From Iphinoe sp. HA4291-MV1 (GTDB lineage: Bacteria > Cyanobacteriota > Cyanobacteriia > Cyanobacteriales > Nostocaceae), in assembly GCA_019359415.1 (NCBI GenBank), contig JAHHHH010000027.1, forward strand, positions 1-64,000: a DNA stretch of 64,000 nucleotides, written 5' to 3'. A program made the position numbers and the translations under genes. This document shows positions 18,540-30,561 of the stretch, one piece after another. Numbering within the stretch: the stretch's first letter is position 1; each line of letters starts with the position of its first letter. The notes under the pieces are model-generated. The model was not told the origin of the DNA. It did no database searches and worked only from the letters and a program-made list of their open reading frames with translations.

Positions 18540-19337
18540 ATGGGACAGACGATTACTCAAGTAGACGCATTTACCAACACACCTTTCGCAGGTAACCCCG
18601 CTGCGGTTTGCGTTTTACCTGCTCCTCAGTCCGAAGATTGGATGCAAAAGGTGGCGCAAGAGATGAATTTATCAGAGACTGCGTTTTTAGTTAGGCAGGA
18701 GGATGGTTTTCATCTACGTTGGTTCACACCTACAACAGAAGTGCCACTGTGTGGTCATGCTACCCTAGCTAGCGCTCATGTCCTTTGGTCACAGGGGCAT
18801 CTTTTACCAGATGAAGTCGCTCGTTTCCACACGAAAAGCGGACTGCTCATTGCGAAGAAGCAGGGAAGTTGGATTGAACTTGATTTTCCAGTAAATCTTT
18901 CAGAAGAAACAACCGCTTCTCTAGAACTCGATAACGCTTTGGGTGTGCCTATACAAACGGTGATGAAAAATTCTCTGGGTTATCTGATAGAGGTGGAGTC
19001 TGAAGATTTAGTACGACAACTACAGCCGAATTTCGAGCTACTAAAAGCGTTACCCCTTGGCAATGTCATTGTCACTAGCTCAACACACGAAGACTCAGAA
19101 TACGATTTTGTTTCTCGCTTTTTTGCACCAGGAGTCGGAATTAATGAAGATCCTGTGACTGGAGCTGCTCATTGTTGCCTTGCTCCCTTTTGGCGCGATC
19201 GCCTCAGGAAAGATGATTTCTTGGCATATCAAACATCTAGTCGGGGCGGTGTATTGAAGGTTCGCTATGACGGAGGTTCTCGTGTCTATTTAAGTGGACA
19301 AGCAGTCACCGTTCTGCGTGGAGAATTAATCTGTTGA
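18540..19337 (+). CDS. PhzF-family isomerase/epimerase
   Basis: A protein of 265 residues with the two-lobed PhzF pattern: VDAFTNTPFAGNPAAVC at the N terminus, catalytic glutamate in NLSETAFL, LRWFTPTTEVPLCGHATLA and the second-lobe GINEDPVTGAAHCCLAPFW. Members catalyse proton shifts on small hydrophobic acids. The substrate cannot be told from sequence and there is no phenazine cluster nearby. Standalone PhzF genes are common in bacteria. Confidence 0.9.
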   Translation: MGQTITQVDAFTNTPFAGNPAAVCVLPAPQSEDWMQKVAQEMNLSETAFLVRQEDGFHLRWFTPTTEVPLCGHATLASAHVLWSQGHLLPDEVARFHTKSGLLIAKKQGSWIELDFPVNLSEETTASLELDNALGVPIQTVMKNSLGYLIEVESEDLVRQLQPNFELLKALPLGNVIVTSSTHEDSEYDFVSRFFAPGVGINEDPVTGAAHCCLAPFWRDRLRKDDFLAYQTSSRGGVLKVRYDGGSRVYLSGQAVTVLRGELIC

Positions 19338-19514
19338 TTTTTTAGAGACGGGTATGATAAAGTGTCCCTTACATATTACCAAATTACCGTACTTTAAAAA
19401 ATAAAGGTTTGCTTTCCCCCTAGGATTTAGTCGGACAGTAATTTTGCTAGGGCGCGAGATTGAAGCTCGTCGTCCGTCTGAAGTATTGATCACTGTCTAA
19501 TGGGCTTTCTGCTC

Positions 19515-19877
19515 TCAAGACTGTAAGGTGGCTAAATCTTCTTTCTTAACTATCTCAGCCGTGCTAGTGGCTATCAGCTCATTGACCCGATCAAGACAAG
19601 CATTCAAGCCAACAGCAAACTCATAGCGGGTTAAGGCTCGATTCCCTCTATATGTGCGGTCAGGGTAACCGACAAGGCAGCCATAGCGCTCCACGACAGA
19701 TTGCAGTGCTTGAAATGCCCAGTCCGTCGGCTTGACATCAGATAGTTGCGAGACAGAGGTAACCTGCGCCATTGAATCTGACTCTGGAGATTGGTCACCT
19801 AGTTTCTGAGAGACTATCAAGAATTGACTATAGTGTTCTGCGAGAGTTAGTTTGTGAAGGAAAGGATGGTGGTACAC
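19515..19877 (-). pseudogene. 5' fragment of an SLH-type (iron uptake) porin
   Basis: Residues 36-120 match the N-terminal part of cyanobacterial OprB-type porins with one S-layer homology domain: AQVTSVSQLSDVKPTDWAFQ, VGYPDRTYRGNRALTRYEFA and LNACLDRVNELI. The reading then stops right after EDLATLQ, where the family normally continues into a coiled coil and a large beta-barrel. None of the barrel is found downstream. The gene is truncated and probably dead. Confidence 0.75.
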
Positions 19878-20700
19878 TGGCGATCACAACATTTGCTACA
19901 GTGTCAGAATAAAGGCTTTCTAGGTTCTCAGTACCTGTGTATTATGAGTTTCAGCAGCTACTGAGTGTGCTCTCATTAAAATGGAACTTATAAGTAAGCA
20001 CAGCCAACTGACGGTTTCAAAAAATGACAATCTGGAGTGATTCATAATTTGCTTCTCACACAATAAAAAACACGATAGCTGCTGTCATTCTTCTCAAAGC
20101 TAACAGTGAAAGGAACCAAGCTTTCACTGTTGTTTTCCCACCATACTTACCTGCTTTGAGAGAAATCTGGATAACGGTTTGAATGACTAGAGAGCCAGTC
20201 CACTAATATAGATTGACAAAAACTTTAGTATATGCATTAGCATAAAACACCTATTTTGAGCTAAATATTTAGGTTTGGTTTTTAGCGATGTCTACGACGG
20301 GCTACGCCTACGCATTAAAACAGAAAGCCTACATGCTCAATTTAAACAACATGCATATTTTGCATTTTACGTCAAATACTTCTAGTGGACTGACGCTCTA
20401 GGGAACATCCCAGTTTTGCAAAAATATTGAGAACTGCCGACTAGACTTGCAATTTGAGGGGAATAGTTATTTGGGATGCTCCCAAATGACTAAATTGTTG
20501 ATATTAAGTTTTTTGCCGTTGGATTTCAGTAGTATCTCATAGCTCATTTGAAAAAAGCAAGACAAAAAATATTAAAACCCAGAATATTTATCTGATAGCC
20601 GTGGTATTCTTTTAACAGAATGACTGACCGCAAGAAAATAACATTCCTTGCTCAGTAAGTTATCGGATATACCGTATTTATTTTTAGAGGTAAGAAATTC
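19878..20700. other. 823-bp intergenic region with repeats
   Basis: No gene was recognised. 20285-20314 is a copy of the GCGATGTCTACGACGGGCTA-type repeat found in frame in aepY. 20401-20483 is flanked by GGGAACATCCCA and TGGGATGCTCCC, a MITE-like inverted pair also seen at 59354-59467. The last ~120 bases, AT-rich with AGAGG nine bases before ATG 20701, probably contain the promoter and ribosome site of the first carbonic anhydrase gene. Confidence 0.5.
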
Positions 20701-21297
20701 ATGAGCAGCCAAGTTGTCAATGAAGTCTTAGCAGCCAATGCTGCTTACGCTGCAAACTTTGGTGATAAAGCTAACCTTGCCATACCTCCAGCTAGAAAGT
20801 TTGCAATTCTCACTTGCATGGACGCTCGACTCGACCCTGCTAAATATGCAGGACTGGCTGAAGGGGATGCCCATGTGATCCGTAATGCTGGTGGACGTCT
20901 GAGTGATGATGCGATTCGCTCGCTGGTGATCTCCCACAAACTACTCGGCACTCAGGAGTGGTTTGTGATTCACCACACCAATTGTGGCATGGAATTCTTC
21001 ACAGACGACATCATCAGTAAATTACTGGAGAATGATCTCGATACCGCAACTCTGAATCCGAATGGCACTTTTACTCCTGCAGGACAACCAGGAACGGGAT
21101 CGACCGAAGGATACTTCATTAAATGGTTGACTATCAGTAACCAGGAAGAAAGTGTTGCAAGAGACGTCAGACGGATTCGTACTCACCCATTAGTACCGGG
21201 CTATATTCCTATCTATGGCTATATTTACGATGTTAAGACCGGGAAATTAAATGAGGTTCAAAAAGCAACGGATATTGGCAAACCAAGACTATTTTGA
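20701..21297 (+). CDS. Beta-class carbonic anhydrase-like protein, no signal peptide
   Basis: The 198-residue product has the beta-carbonic anhydrase zinc motifs: C-x-D-x-R in [10 protein letters not shown] and H-x2-C in HHTNCGM. Such enzymes interconvert CO2 and bicarbonate. It starts directly at the catalytic core ([20 protein letters not shown]), so it is expected in the cytoplasm. The next gene encodes almost the same core plus a Tat leader, showing a local duplication. It is not linked to carboxysome or bicarbonate-transporter genes here. Confidence 0.85.
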   Translation: MSSQVVNEVLAANAAYAANFGDKANLAIPPARKFAILTCMDARLDPAKYAGLAEGDAHVIRNAGGRLSDDAIRSLVISHKLLGTQEWFVIHHTNCGMEFFTDDIISKLLENDLDTATLNPNGTFTPAGQPGTGSTEGYFIKWLTISNQEESVARDVRRIRTHPLVPGYIPIYGYIYDVKTGKLNEVQKATDIGKPRLF

Positions 21298-21659
21298 GTG
21301 CGTCTGTTTTTAGCTATCACATAGGGATGGCAAAGATGAAGAGACACCTTCTTTGCAAGGTGGGTAGCGGTTTGCTTAAGGCATAGCTAAGGATTGTTTG
21401 CAGCTTTGCGATACTTGAACCCAGACTATACGTGAGAGCACTGCGTTCCCTTGCAAGGATCGCAAGCAGGGCTGTTCTTTGTCCAATTGCCCAAAAGAGC
21501 GTGGCGTAGTAGACCATCGCACTGTTGGTGATGCCCGATCATTAGCTTAACACTCATGCAATCCAGCTCTGAATCGTAGCACTCAATGTCTACAGGTATT
21601 TACTTCCTATAGCACAATTCCATCTTTATACTTCCTAGATTATAAGGAGAAAAATAGGC

Positions 21660-22499
21660 ATGCAATTTGATTCCAATTCTCAAAGAGATAAACAAGAGCA
21701 AGGCAAAATGACACATCGCAAGACTGGTGCTGATGGAAGTCGTAAGCGCTTATTCCTACGTGGTTTCAGTAGACGCTCATTTCTTGGTCGCGCTGGTGTG
21801 TTGACTGCTGCTGGCTTTATTGCGGGGATCATGTCTCCTCTGCTCTCTTCCGTGACGAAAGGGGGCATTGTCCAGGCACAGAATATTGACGTTCAAGTAG
21901 GACCGTTCACTGTCAAGAGTTCAGTTGTAAAAGAAGTCTTGGCAGCCAATCGTGAGTATGCTAGAACCTTTACCAAAGGTAATCTTGCTATACCTCCGGC
22001 TAGAAAGTTCGCAATTCTCACCTGCATGGACGCTCGACTCGATCCTGCTAAATATGCAGGACTATCTGAAGGGGATGCCCATGTAATTCGTAATGCTGGC
22101 GGACGTGTCAGTAATGATGCGATTCGCTCGCTGGTGATTTCCCACAAACTACTCGGCACTCAGGAGTGGTTCGTGATTCACCACACCAACTGTGGCATGG
22201 AATTCTTCACAGACGACATTATTAGTCAATTGCTGGAGAAGGATCTCGATACCGCAACTCTGAATGCAGACGGCACTTTTACTCCTGCAGGAACACCTGG
22301 AACGGGGTCGACCGAAGGATACTACATTAAATGGTTGACTATCGAGAAGCAGGAAGAAAGTGTTGCAAGAGACGTCAGACGGATTCGCACCCACCCATTG
22401 GTACCGGGCTACATTCCTATTTATGGCTATATTTACGATGTCAAGACTGGGAGGTTAAACGAGGTTCCTAGAGCAACGGAGATTGGCAGACCGATCTAG
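21660..22499 (+). CDS. Tat-exported beta-class carbonic anhydrase-like protein
   Basis: The C-terminal ~190 residues are nearly the same as the upstream protein and contain the zinc motifs CMDARLD and HTNCGM. The N-terminal ~75 residues add a twin-arginine leader ([10 protein letters not shown] followed by a hydrophobic stretch [13 protein letters not shown]) with a probable cleavage near QAQ. Folded export through Tat suits a zinc enzyme and would place it in the periplasm or thylakoid lumen. AAGGAG lies ten bases before the ATG at 21660. A later ATG (residue 17) is possible and keeps the Tat motif. Confidence 0.87.
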   Translation: MQFDSNSQRDKQEQGKMTHRKTGADGSRKRLFLRGFSRRSFLGRAGVLTAAGFIAGIMSPLLSSVTKGGIVQAQNIDVQVGPFTVKSSVVKEVLAANREYARTFTKGNLAIPPARKFAILTCMDARLDPAKYAGLSEGDAHVIRNAGGRVSNDAIRSLVISHKLLGTQEWFVIHHTNCGMEFFTDDIISQLLEKDLDTATLNADGTFTPAGTPGTGSTEGYYIKWLTIEKQEESVARDVRRIRTHPLVPGYIPIYGYIYDVKTGRLNEVPRATEIGRPI

Positions 22500-23441
22500 T
22501 AAGTTTGTCTGTTTTGCTCTGCAGAGCGCTGATATCCTTCTTGAATGTCGCTACAGGGACAAAAAAGGATGGCTGAGAACTAGGACAGACTACACGAACA
22601 AAGACGCGAAGCACAAGCGTGGATCTTTCGGAAGAGCCGTGCAGAGTTAGTATCAGGGGGGAAACGCCACTTGCAAGAGTGGGTATTGCCTCACTAACAC
22701 AGTGGCTTTTCTTCCACAGTACTGTCTCACCGCGTCTTTCCATCTGGTGCATCCTCTTCGGTGACATTAACATCACTCTCATGAACCTATAAAACCGTAA
22801 CCAAAACAGACTTGCCTGAAAAATAAGCCCCATGTTTCTACTGCTAGATTGCTGACTTAGATGAAAGTTAGAAGTTAGATGTCTTTAAATATCTGCTTAC
22901 AAAACAACTTTATGTATTGACATGTGGTGACAAAAAAGCCGCATGATAGTTTCTCATACAAAAAATATTAAATAATAAAAAAAATGCTGAAATTTATTAT
23001 CTGAAAATTATGTTTTTTTATAGATTATTGTGGATAACATACTTTCAAAAATAAGAGTTAGACTTTATACTATTATGACAAGCTGTAAAAGTACGACAAA
23101 CTGTAAAATATAAGAAGCTTTAGAGGCTGTATTGGAAGCATTTTTGCTTCGATTACACCAACATTCTTCAAAGCATCGCTACAGAGATAAAGGCTACCAC
23201 TGTAGCTTTAAGCCCTAGCCTGCTACTTACAGTTTTGTTTGGAAAGCTCCGTAGACGTGTATTTGCAGTCACTCATGTTTTATGGCTGTATTTGCACCAC
23301 TGTTAAATCCAAACCCTCTTTAGTTGTGTGGGATTCATGATTGTTGTGTAACAGAATTACTGCAATCTTTATCGACATAATCAAACGAGTTATGAGGATG
23401 TTTACAGACTGTTTCAGACACTTCAACAAGGAAAATTAATA
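22500..23441. other. 940-bp intergenic region
   Basis: No gene was supported. The segment 22500-22850 is GC-balanced with a long antisense open frame that shows no recognisable protein features. 22850-23100 is very AT-rich. A weak ribosome site AAGGAAA precedes ATG 23442. A decayed gene in the first third is possible. Confidence 0.4.
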
Positions 23442-25151
23442 ATGAGAAAATATTTCATCCTGTGCTTGTTTCTCATTGGATTTGTTTGGGCTATACTCAC
23501 CCAAATACCTCTCCCACTGAACAAAGGATTCACACAACAAATAGCCTCAGCAACACGACCACAGAACGGTGGTAGCAAATACTTGTTAGTCTGGTCTAGT
23601 GACAAAGGTACAGACGATGGTAAACAAGACCCTGACTTTCTCGCAGTTGTTGACGCGACCAAAGGTTCACCGACTTACGGCAAAGTCGTTAACACCGCGA
23701 ATGTCCCCGAGGTTCCGAATGCCAACCTTCTAACTGAACTTGGTCTGAGACCGAACACTCCATCGTCGATTTTAAATGAAGCTCACCACCTGACTACAGA
23801 GTTATACACCGATCCTGCCAACAACCATAAATACGTATTTGCAGGGGGACTCATTAGTGCCAACGTTTTTAAATTTGATGTCACCGATCCACTAAACATT
23901 CCTCCAGCAGAGTTGATCGTTTCTTCCCAAGTCAAAAAATTTGCTGGTACTGATCACTTTCACGCACTTCCCAACGGTAACTTCGTTTCAACCTTCATGG
24001 GTTCTAGAGGGCTGACGACTCCGGGAGGGCTTGTCGAATTTTCGCCGGATTGGAAAGTCGTAAAAGAGCATGATTCTAACAAGGCTGGTGGACCAACACG
24101 TTACGTTCCTAGTATTAATGGTGAGACGGATACCGGTTTATTGTCACACCCCCACGGTCTGGAAATTCGACCAGATTTGGGTATATTAGTAACATCAGAT
24201 TTTGCCAATCCTTTCACTTTGGCGAGCGGTTTGCTGTATGACCCCAGTAAGCAGAATTATGATTTTGGTACCACTGTTCGAGTGTGGGATTTATCTAACT
24301 TAGCAGCTGGTCCGAAAAAAATTATTCAGGTACCAGATGGACCCAGGAAAGAAAAAAATCGGTTTTATGAAGAGCCAGAAGGCTTGATGACTCTTAAACT
24401 CTTACACAAGCCAAACCATAAGGGAGGTTTTGTGTCAAGTGTAACTGGCGGCACCTTGTATTATTCACCGGACCTGACAGCTGACGATGCGAAGTTTATA
24501 GAAGTTTATGATGGAGGACCCAACACTGGTGCATCTTTCTTTGATATTACAGAAGATGATCGGTTTTTAGTTCTGCCATTTTCGGGAATTCTTACGCCTA
24601 ACGATCCCGGTGATAATCCTTATAACCGGGATTACCCAGGAGAACACTCACGGCGGATTGTTGTGTTAGATATTGAAAAACTCGTTAACAAGGATCCCAG
24701 TAAAATTAAATGTGGAGCACCACTGGTTATCAATAACCCCATTACAGGATTCACGACCAAGTTGTTAGGTCATAACAATTATGCTCCGGATTGTCCTGTC
24801 GAAGTTTCCGTTGTCAACGTTGACTCAGCGGAGAACTTTAGAACACATGGTGGAACTCACTATATTGAGTTTGATAAAGATGACAGTCGATACGCAGCTA
24901 CTAACTACTTTGTCGATCTAGACAGCTTCGGCTTACCAGGAACGGGATCGGGTGGCGACTTAAAACTTTACATCGCCAACTTCAACAAAAAGGACGGTGC
25001 TAGTTCGTTAGATCAAGAATTCAAAGACGAATTGACTGGTGAGATCGGTGTCAACTTCAATCGACCGAGTACCTATAAATGGCCCGGCGATCGCGGTTTT
25101 GCTGGAACAGCCAAACCACATAACGCAACATTCACGGAAACTTCTTACTAA
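23442..25151 (+). CDS. Exported SBP56-family protein (selenium-binding / methanethiol oxidase-like)
   Basis: The 569-residue product has an N-terminal signal segment (MRKYFILCLFLIGFVWAIL). Beta-propeller blocks resemble SBP56: DFLAVVDATKGSPTYGKVV, EAHHLTTELY, FKFDVTDPLNIP, DHFHALPNGNFVSTFMGS, TPGGLVEFSPDW, LLSHPHGLEIRPD and YIANF near the end. Histidines in HHL, HFH and HPHG could bind copper. Known members oxidise methanethiol to formaldehyde, sulfide and H2O2; whether this divergent exported form does so is unknown. The usual CSSC-type motif near the N terminus was not seen. Confidence 0.7.
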   Translation: MRKYFILCLFLIGFVWAILTQIPLPLNKGFTQQIASATRPQNGGSKYLLVWSSDKGTDDGKQDPDFLAVVDATKGSPTYGKVVNTANVPEVPNANLLTELGLRPNTPSSILNEAHHLTTELYTDPANNHKYVFAGGLISANVFKFDVTDPLNIPPAELIVSSQVKKFAGTDHFHALPNGNFVSTFMGSRGLTTPGGLVEFSPDWKVVKEHDSNKAGGPTRYVPSINGETDTGLLSHPHGLEIRPDLGILVTSDFANPFTLASGLLYDPSKQNYDFGTTVRVWDLSNLAAGPKKIIQVPDGPRKEKNRFYEEPEGLMTLKLLHKPNHKGGFVSSVTGGTLYYSPDLTADDAKFIEVYDGGPNTGASFFDITEDDRFLVLPFSGILTPNDPGDNPYNRDYPGEHSRRIVVLDIEKLVNKDPSKIKCGAPLVINNPITGFTTKLLGHNNYAPDCPVEVSVVNVDSAENFRTHGGTHYIEFDKDDSRYAATNYFVDLDSFGLPGTGSGGDLKLYIANFNKKDGASSLDQEFKDELTGEIGVNFNRPSTYKWPGDRGFAGTAKPHNATFTETSY

Positions 25152-26089
25152 ATAAGAATGCACTCTTTTGGGGTGAAATTGCACAAGTAGGTTAAATTCG
25201 GCAGGGTGCGCACGCCGCTTGGTAGTGGCGATCGCGTAACGTACCGTAGGCGATCGCCTCAACCCCTGCCTTAATTTTTTTTAACAAGACAATCAAACTG
25301 ATAGTCAATTAAGTCTTCTCGCCGTGGGTTTGCGCAAATGCACGGAATTTCTCCCAATCTGTGATTTTGTGTCCATTGCCTGGAGGTTGATTTGGCTTGG
25401 GGAGATCCAAAAAATAAAATATCCAGCCGTCTAATTTATCGATTCTGCCAAATCCTTGCGTTGAGGCTGTCAAGCGCCCAAAGGGCTGGGACACGGCTGG
25501 ATATTTTATTACTTGTAAGTGCCTTGGCTCGGTAGTCTCCTGTTTTCTCCCCTCGCTTCAGCCACAGGTCTATGGTGTTATCGCTCTTCCATCACTTTGC
25601 AGAGAGAAAAATAAAGCACTAAGAAATTCCACCACTGCTTAATACCTCTGTTATCTTGGTAAATTCAGACAAAGCTTGGCACAATGTAAATCCGGCGTTG
25701 CTGATTAATGGGATGAATTTTCCTCACGCATTCGGCGGAGCCGTTCTCGCAGAGTAGGTGCAAAGGCGAGCCAGTACTGCAGGAGGGTTTCCCTCCGTAG
25801 GTATCTGGCGGCGCAAAGAATCTATCTTTAGCCTTAGTCAAAAATCTCAATTCATCCCGCATTTATGCAACGCCGTAAATCCTATTGTATCGTATGCACC
25901 CCAGTCTCGATTGGTTCTCAAGGTTGCTTTTGCCAAACGAGAGGAGTATTTTGCTAAGAAAGGTAGTGCTTAGTATCACCAATTTTGTGAAATGGTATAA
26001 CTGGTAATTTATGTGTTGGAAATCTCTTTCATGGTAGTCTTTGTGTCACCTCAGAAAGCATGAATGTAATCAGAAGCTGAACAAGCGTG
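25152..26089. other. Intergenic region downstream of the VnfD-like gene
   Basis: No vnfK or other nitrogenase gene is present on either strand. The region contains GC-rich palindromic repeats (25200-25258 with GCGATCGC twice; 25730-25800), a hairpin element at 25401-25523 and no supported gene. Confidence 0.6.
25401..25523. repeat. Dispersed hairpin element, copy A
   Basis: It begins GGAGATCCAAAAAATAAAAT, then the arm ATCCAGCCGT (25421-25430). The arm's reverse complement ACGGCTGGAT lies at 25493-25502, followed by ATTTTATTAC and AAGTGCC. The stem continues into the flanks, giving about 18 paired bases. A second copy at 49197-49296 has the same flanks but different, again complementary, arms. 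Confidence 0.75.
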
Positions 26090-28246
<2,157 letters not shown>

Positions 28247-28330
28247 TTATTGCTCCTTATGCAATTTCAATACAACAATAAAGCTTTTTTCTCTTCTGTT
28301 TGAGAGCTGAACTTTACAGCAGTTCTGTGT

Positions 28331-28458
28331 AGGGTGGGCATTGCTCACTGATATCTCAAATGTTCATCAGATAAGCTTTTATGAGCAATGCCCACCTTAC
28401 GATTTGTGGTCTAATCATAGAATTAGCGCACTGAACTAGTGCTAGTTGCGTAAGTCCT
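28331..28458. repeat. Repeat element truncating the small vnf-linked gene
   Basis: AGGGTGGGCATTGCTCA (28331-28347) and TGAGCAATGCCCACCTT (28382-28398) form an inverted repeat with one mismatch. The distal part carries GTGCTAGTTGCGTAAGTCCT (28439-28458), a sequence repeated at 60645-60664 with one change. The element fills the space between the small gene and the VnfD-like gene and seems to replace the former's 3' end. Confidence 0.65.
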
Positions 28459-28810
28459 ACCATTCTAGAAACAGTGTTACCACCCACAGGAGTTCCAACC
28501 ACAGGATAGGGTTCTTTTGCTTCAACGTTGAGGCGGGATCGCGGAGAATACGTGTGGCGTTCATACAAATAGCTTCCGAAATACCCAGGTTTTTGGCAAC
28601 GCTTCTGAAAATGTCTTTGTAGGCATTGACTGAGGCAAACAGCTGGTCAGGGGAGTATACAACAAAATGTTGAGAAAGTTTTGGGGGCTTGCCCCAGTAG
28701 GAATTTACGAGTTCGACGTGGCTGTACTCGAGCAACCCACCGAGTTCGGGACAGCGCTCGTTGAGTATGGTGGTAAATTTTTGAACTAAAATCTCTTCAG
28801 TCAACATCAT
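28457..28810 (-). CDS. Small unknown gene between vnfH-like and vnfD-like genes, probably frameshifted
   Basis: The 117-residue frame starts at ATGATG with a good ribosome site (AAGGAG). Residues 1-~93 (ILNERCPELGGLLEYSHVEL, VNSYWGKPPKLSQHFVVY, ILRDP) look like a genuine soluble protein. The end of this frame is Trp/Leu-rich and implausible. One frame over, from 28535 down, the DNA reads LNVEAKEPYPVVGTPVGGNT then VSRMVG, so one base seems lost near 28533-28538. The continuation then runs into a repeat element. It is not VnfG by any motif I know. It lies 84 bases after the vnfH-like gene and was surely part of the same operon. Confidence 0.6.
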   Translation of the reverse strand: MMLTEEILVQKFTTILNERCPELGGLLEYSHVELVNSYWGKPPKLSQHFVVYSPDQLFASVNAYKDIFRSVAKNLGISEAICMNATRILRDPASTLKQKNPILWLELLWVVTLFLEW

Positions 28811-28894
28811 GAGTTATACTCCTTCAATGAGGTAAACAAGTGTTGGCGTGGTTCAGAACGCCGATTTATCAGATAATGATCGGGTTGCATCGTC

Positions 28895-30335
<1,441 letters not shown>

Positions 30336-30561
30336 TGCTTAAAACTCCTCTATATTTGTCTCACGCTCCAAATGCAGAGATCAGAGAAAGGAAAGAGAGC
30401 AAAACAAACATTAGTTTGCGATCGCGAATACCTCATCTCAAACTCTCTGCGTCCCTCTGCGTAAATCTCTGCGCTCCTACCCTACGGGAAGGCGTTCGCG
30501 CAGCGTGTCGCTTTGCGACTCAGCGCCTATGCGTTTAAAAATCAAACATTTGGTATACTCT

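Noticed and set aside
22468-22833. Minus-strand 121-residue frame after the second carbonic anhydrase
   Set aside because: No domain, start site or plausible composition; probably chance.
28457-28810. Small gene as VnfG (delta subunit)
   Set aside because: Position and size invite it, but no VnfG sequence pattern was seen and the C terminus is frameshifted.
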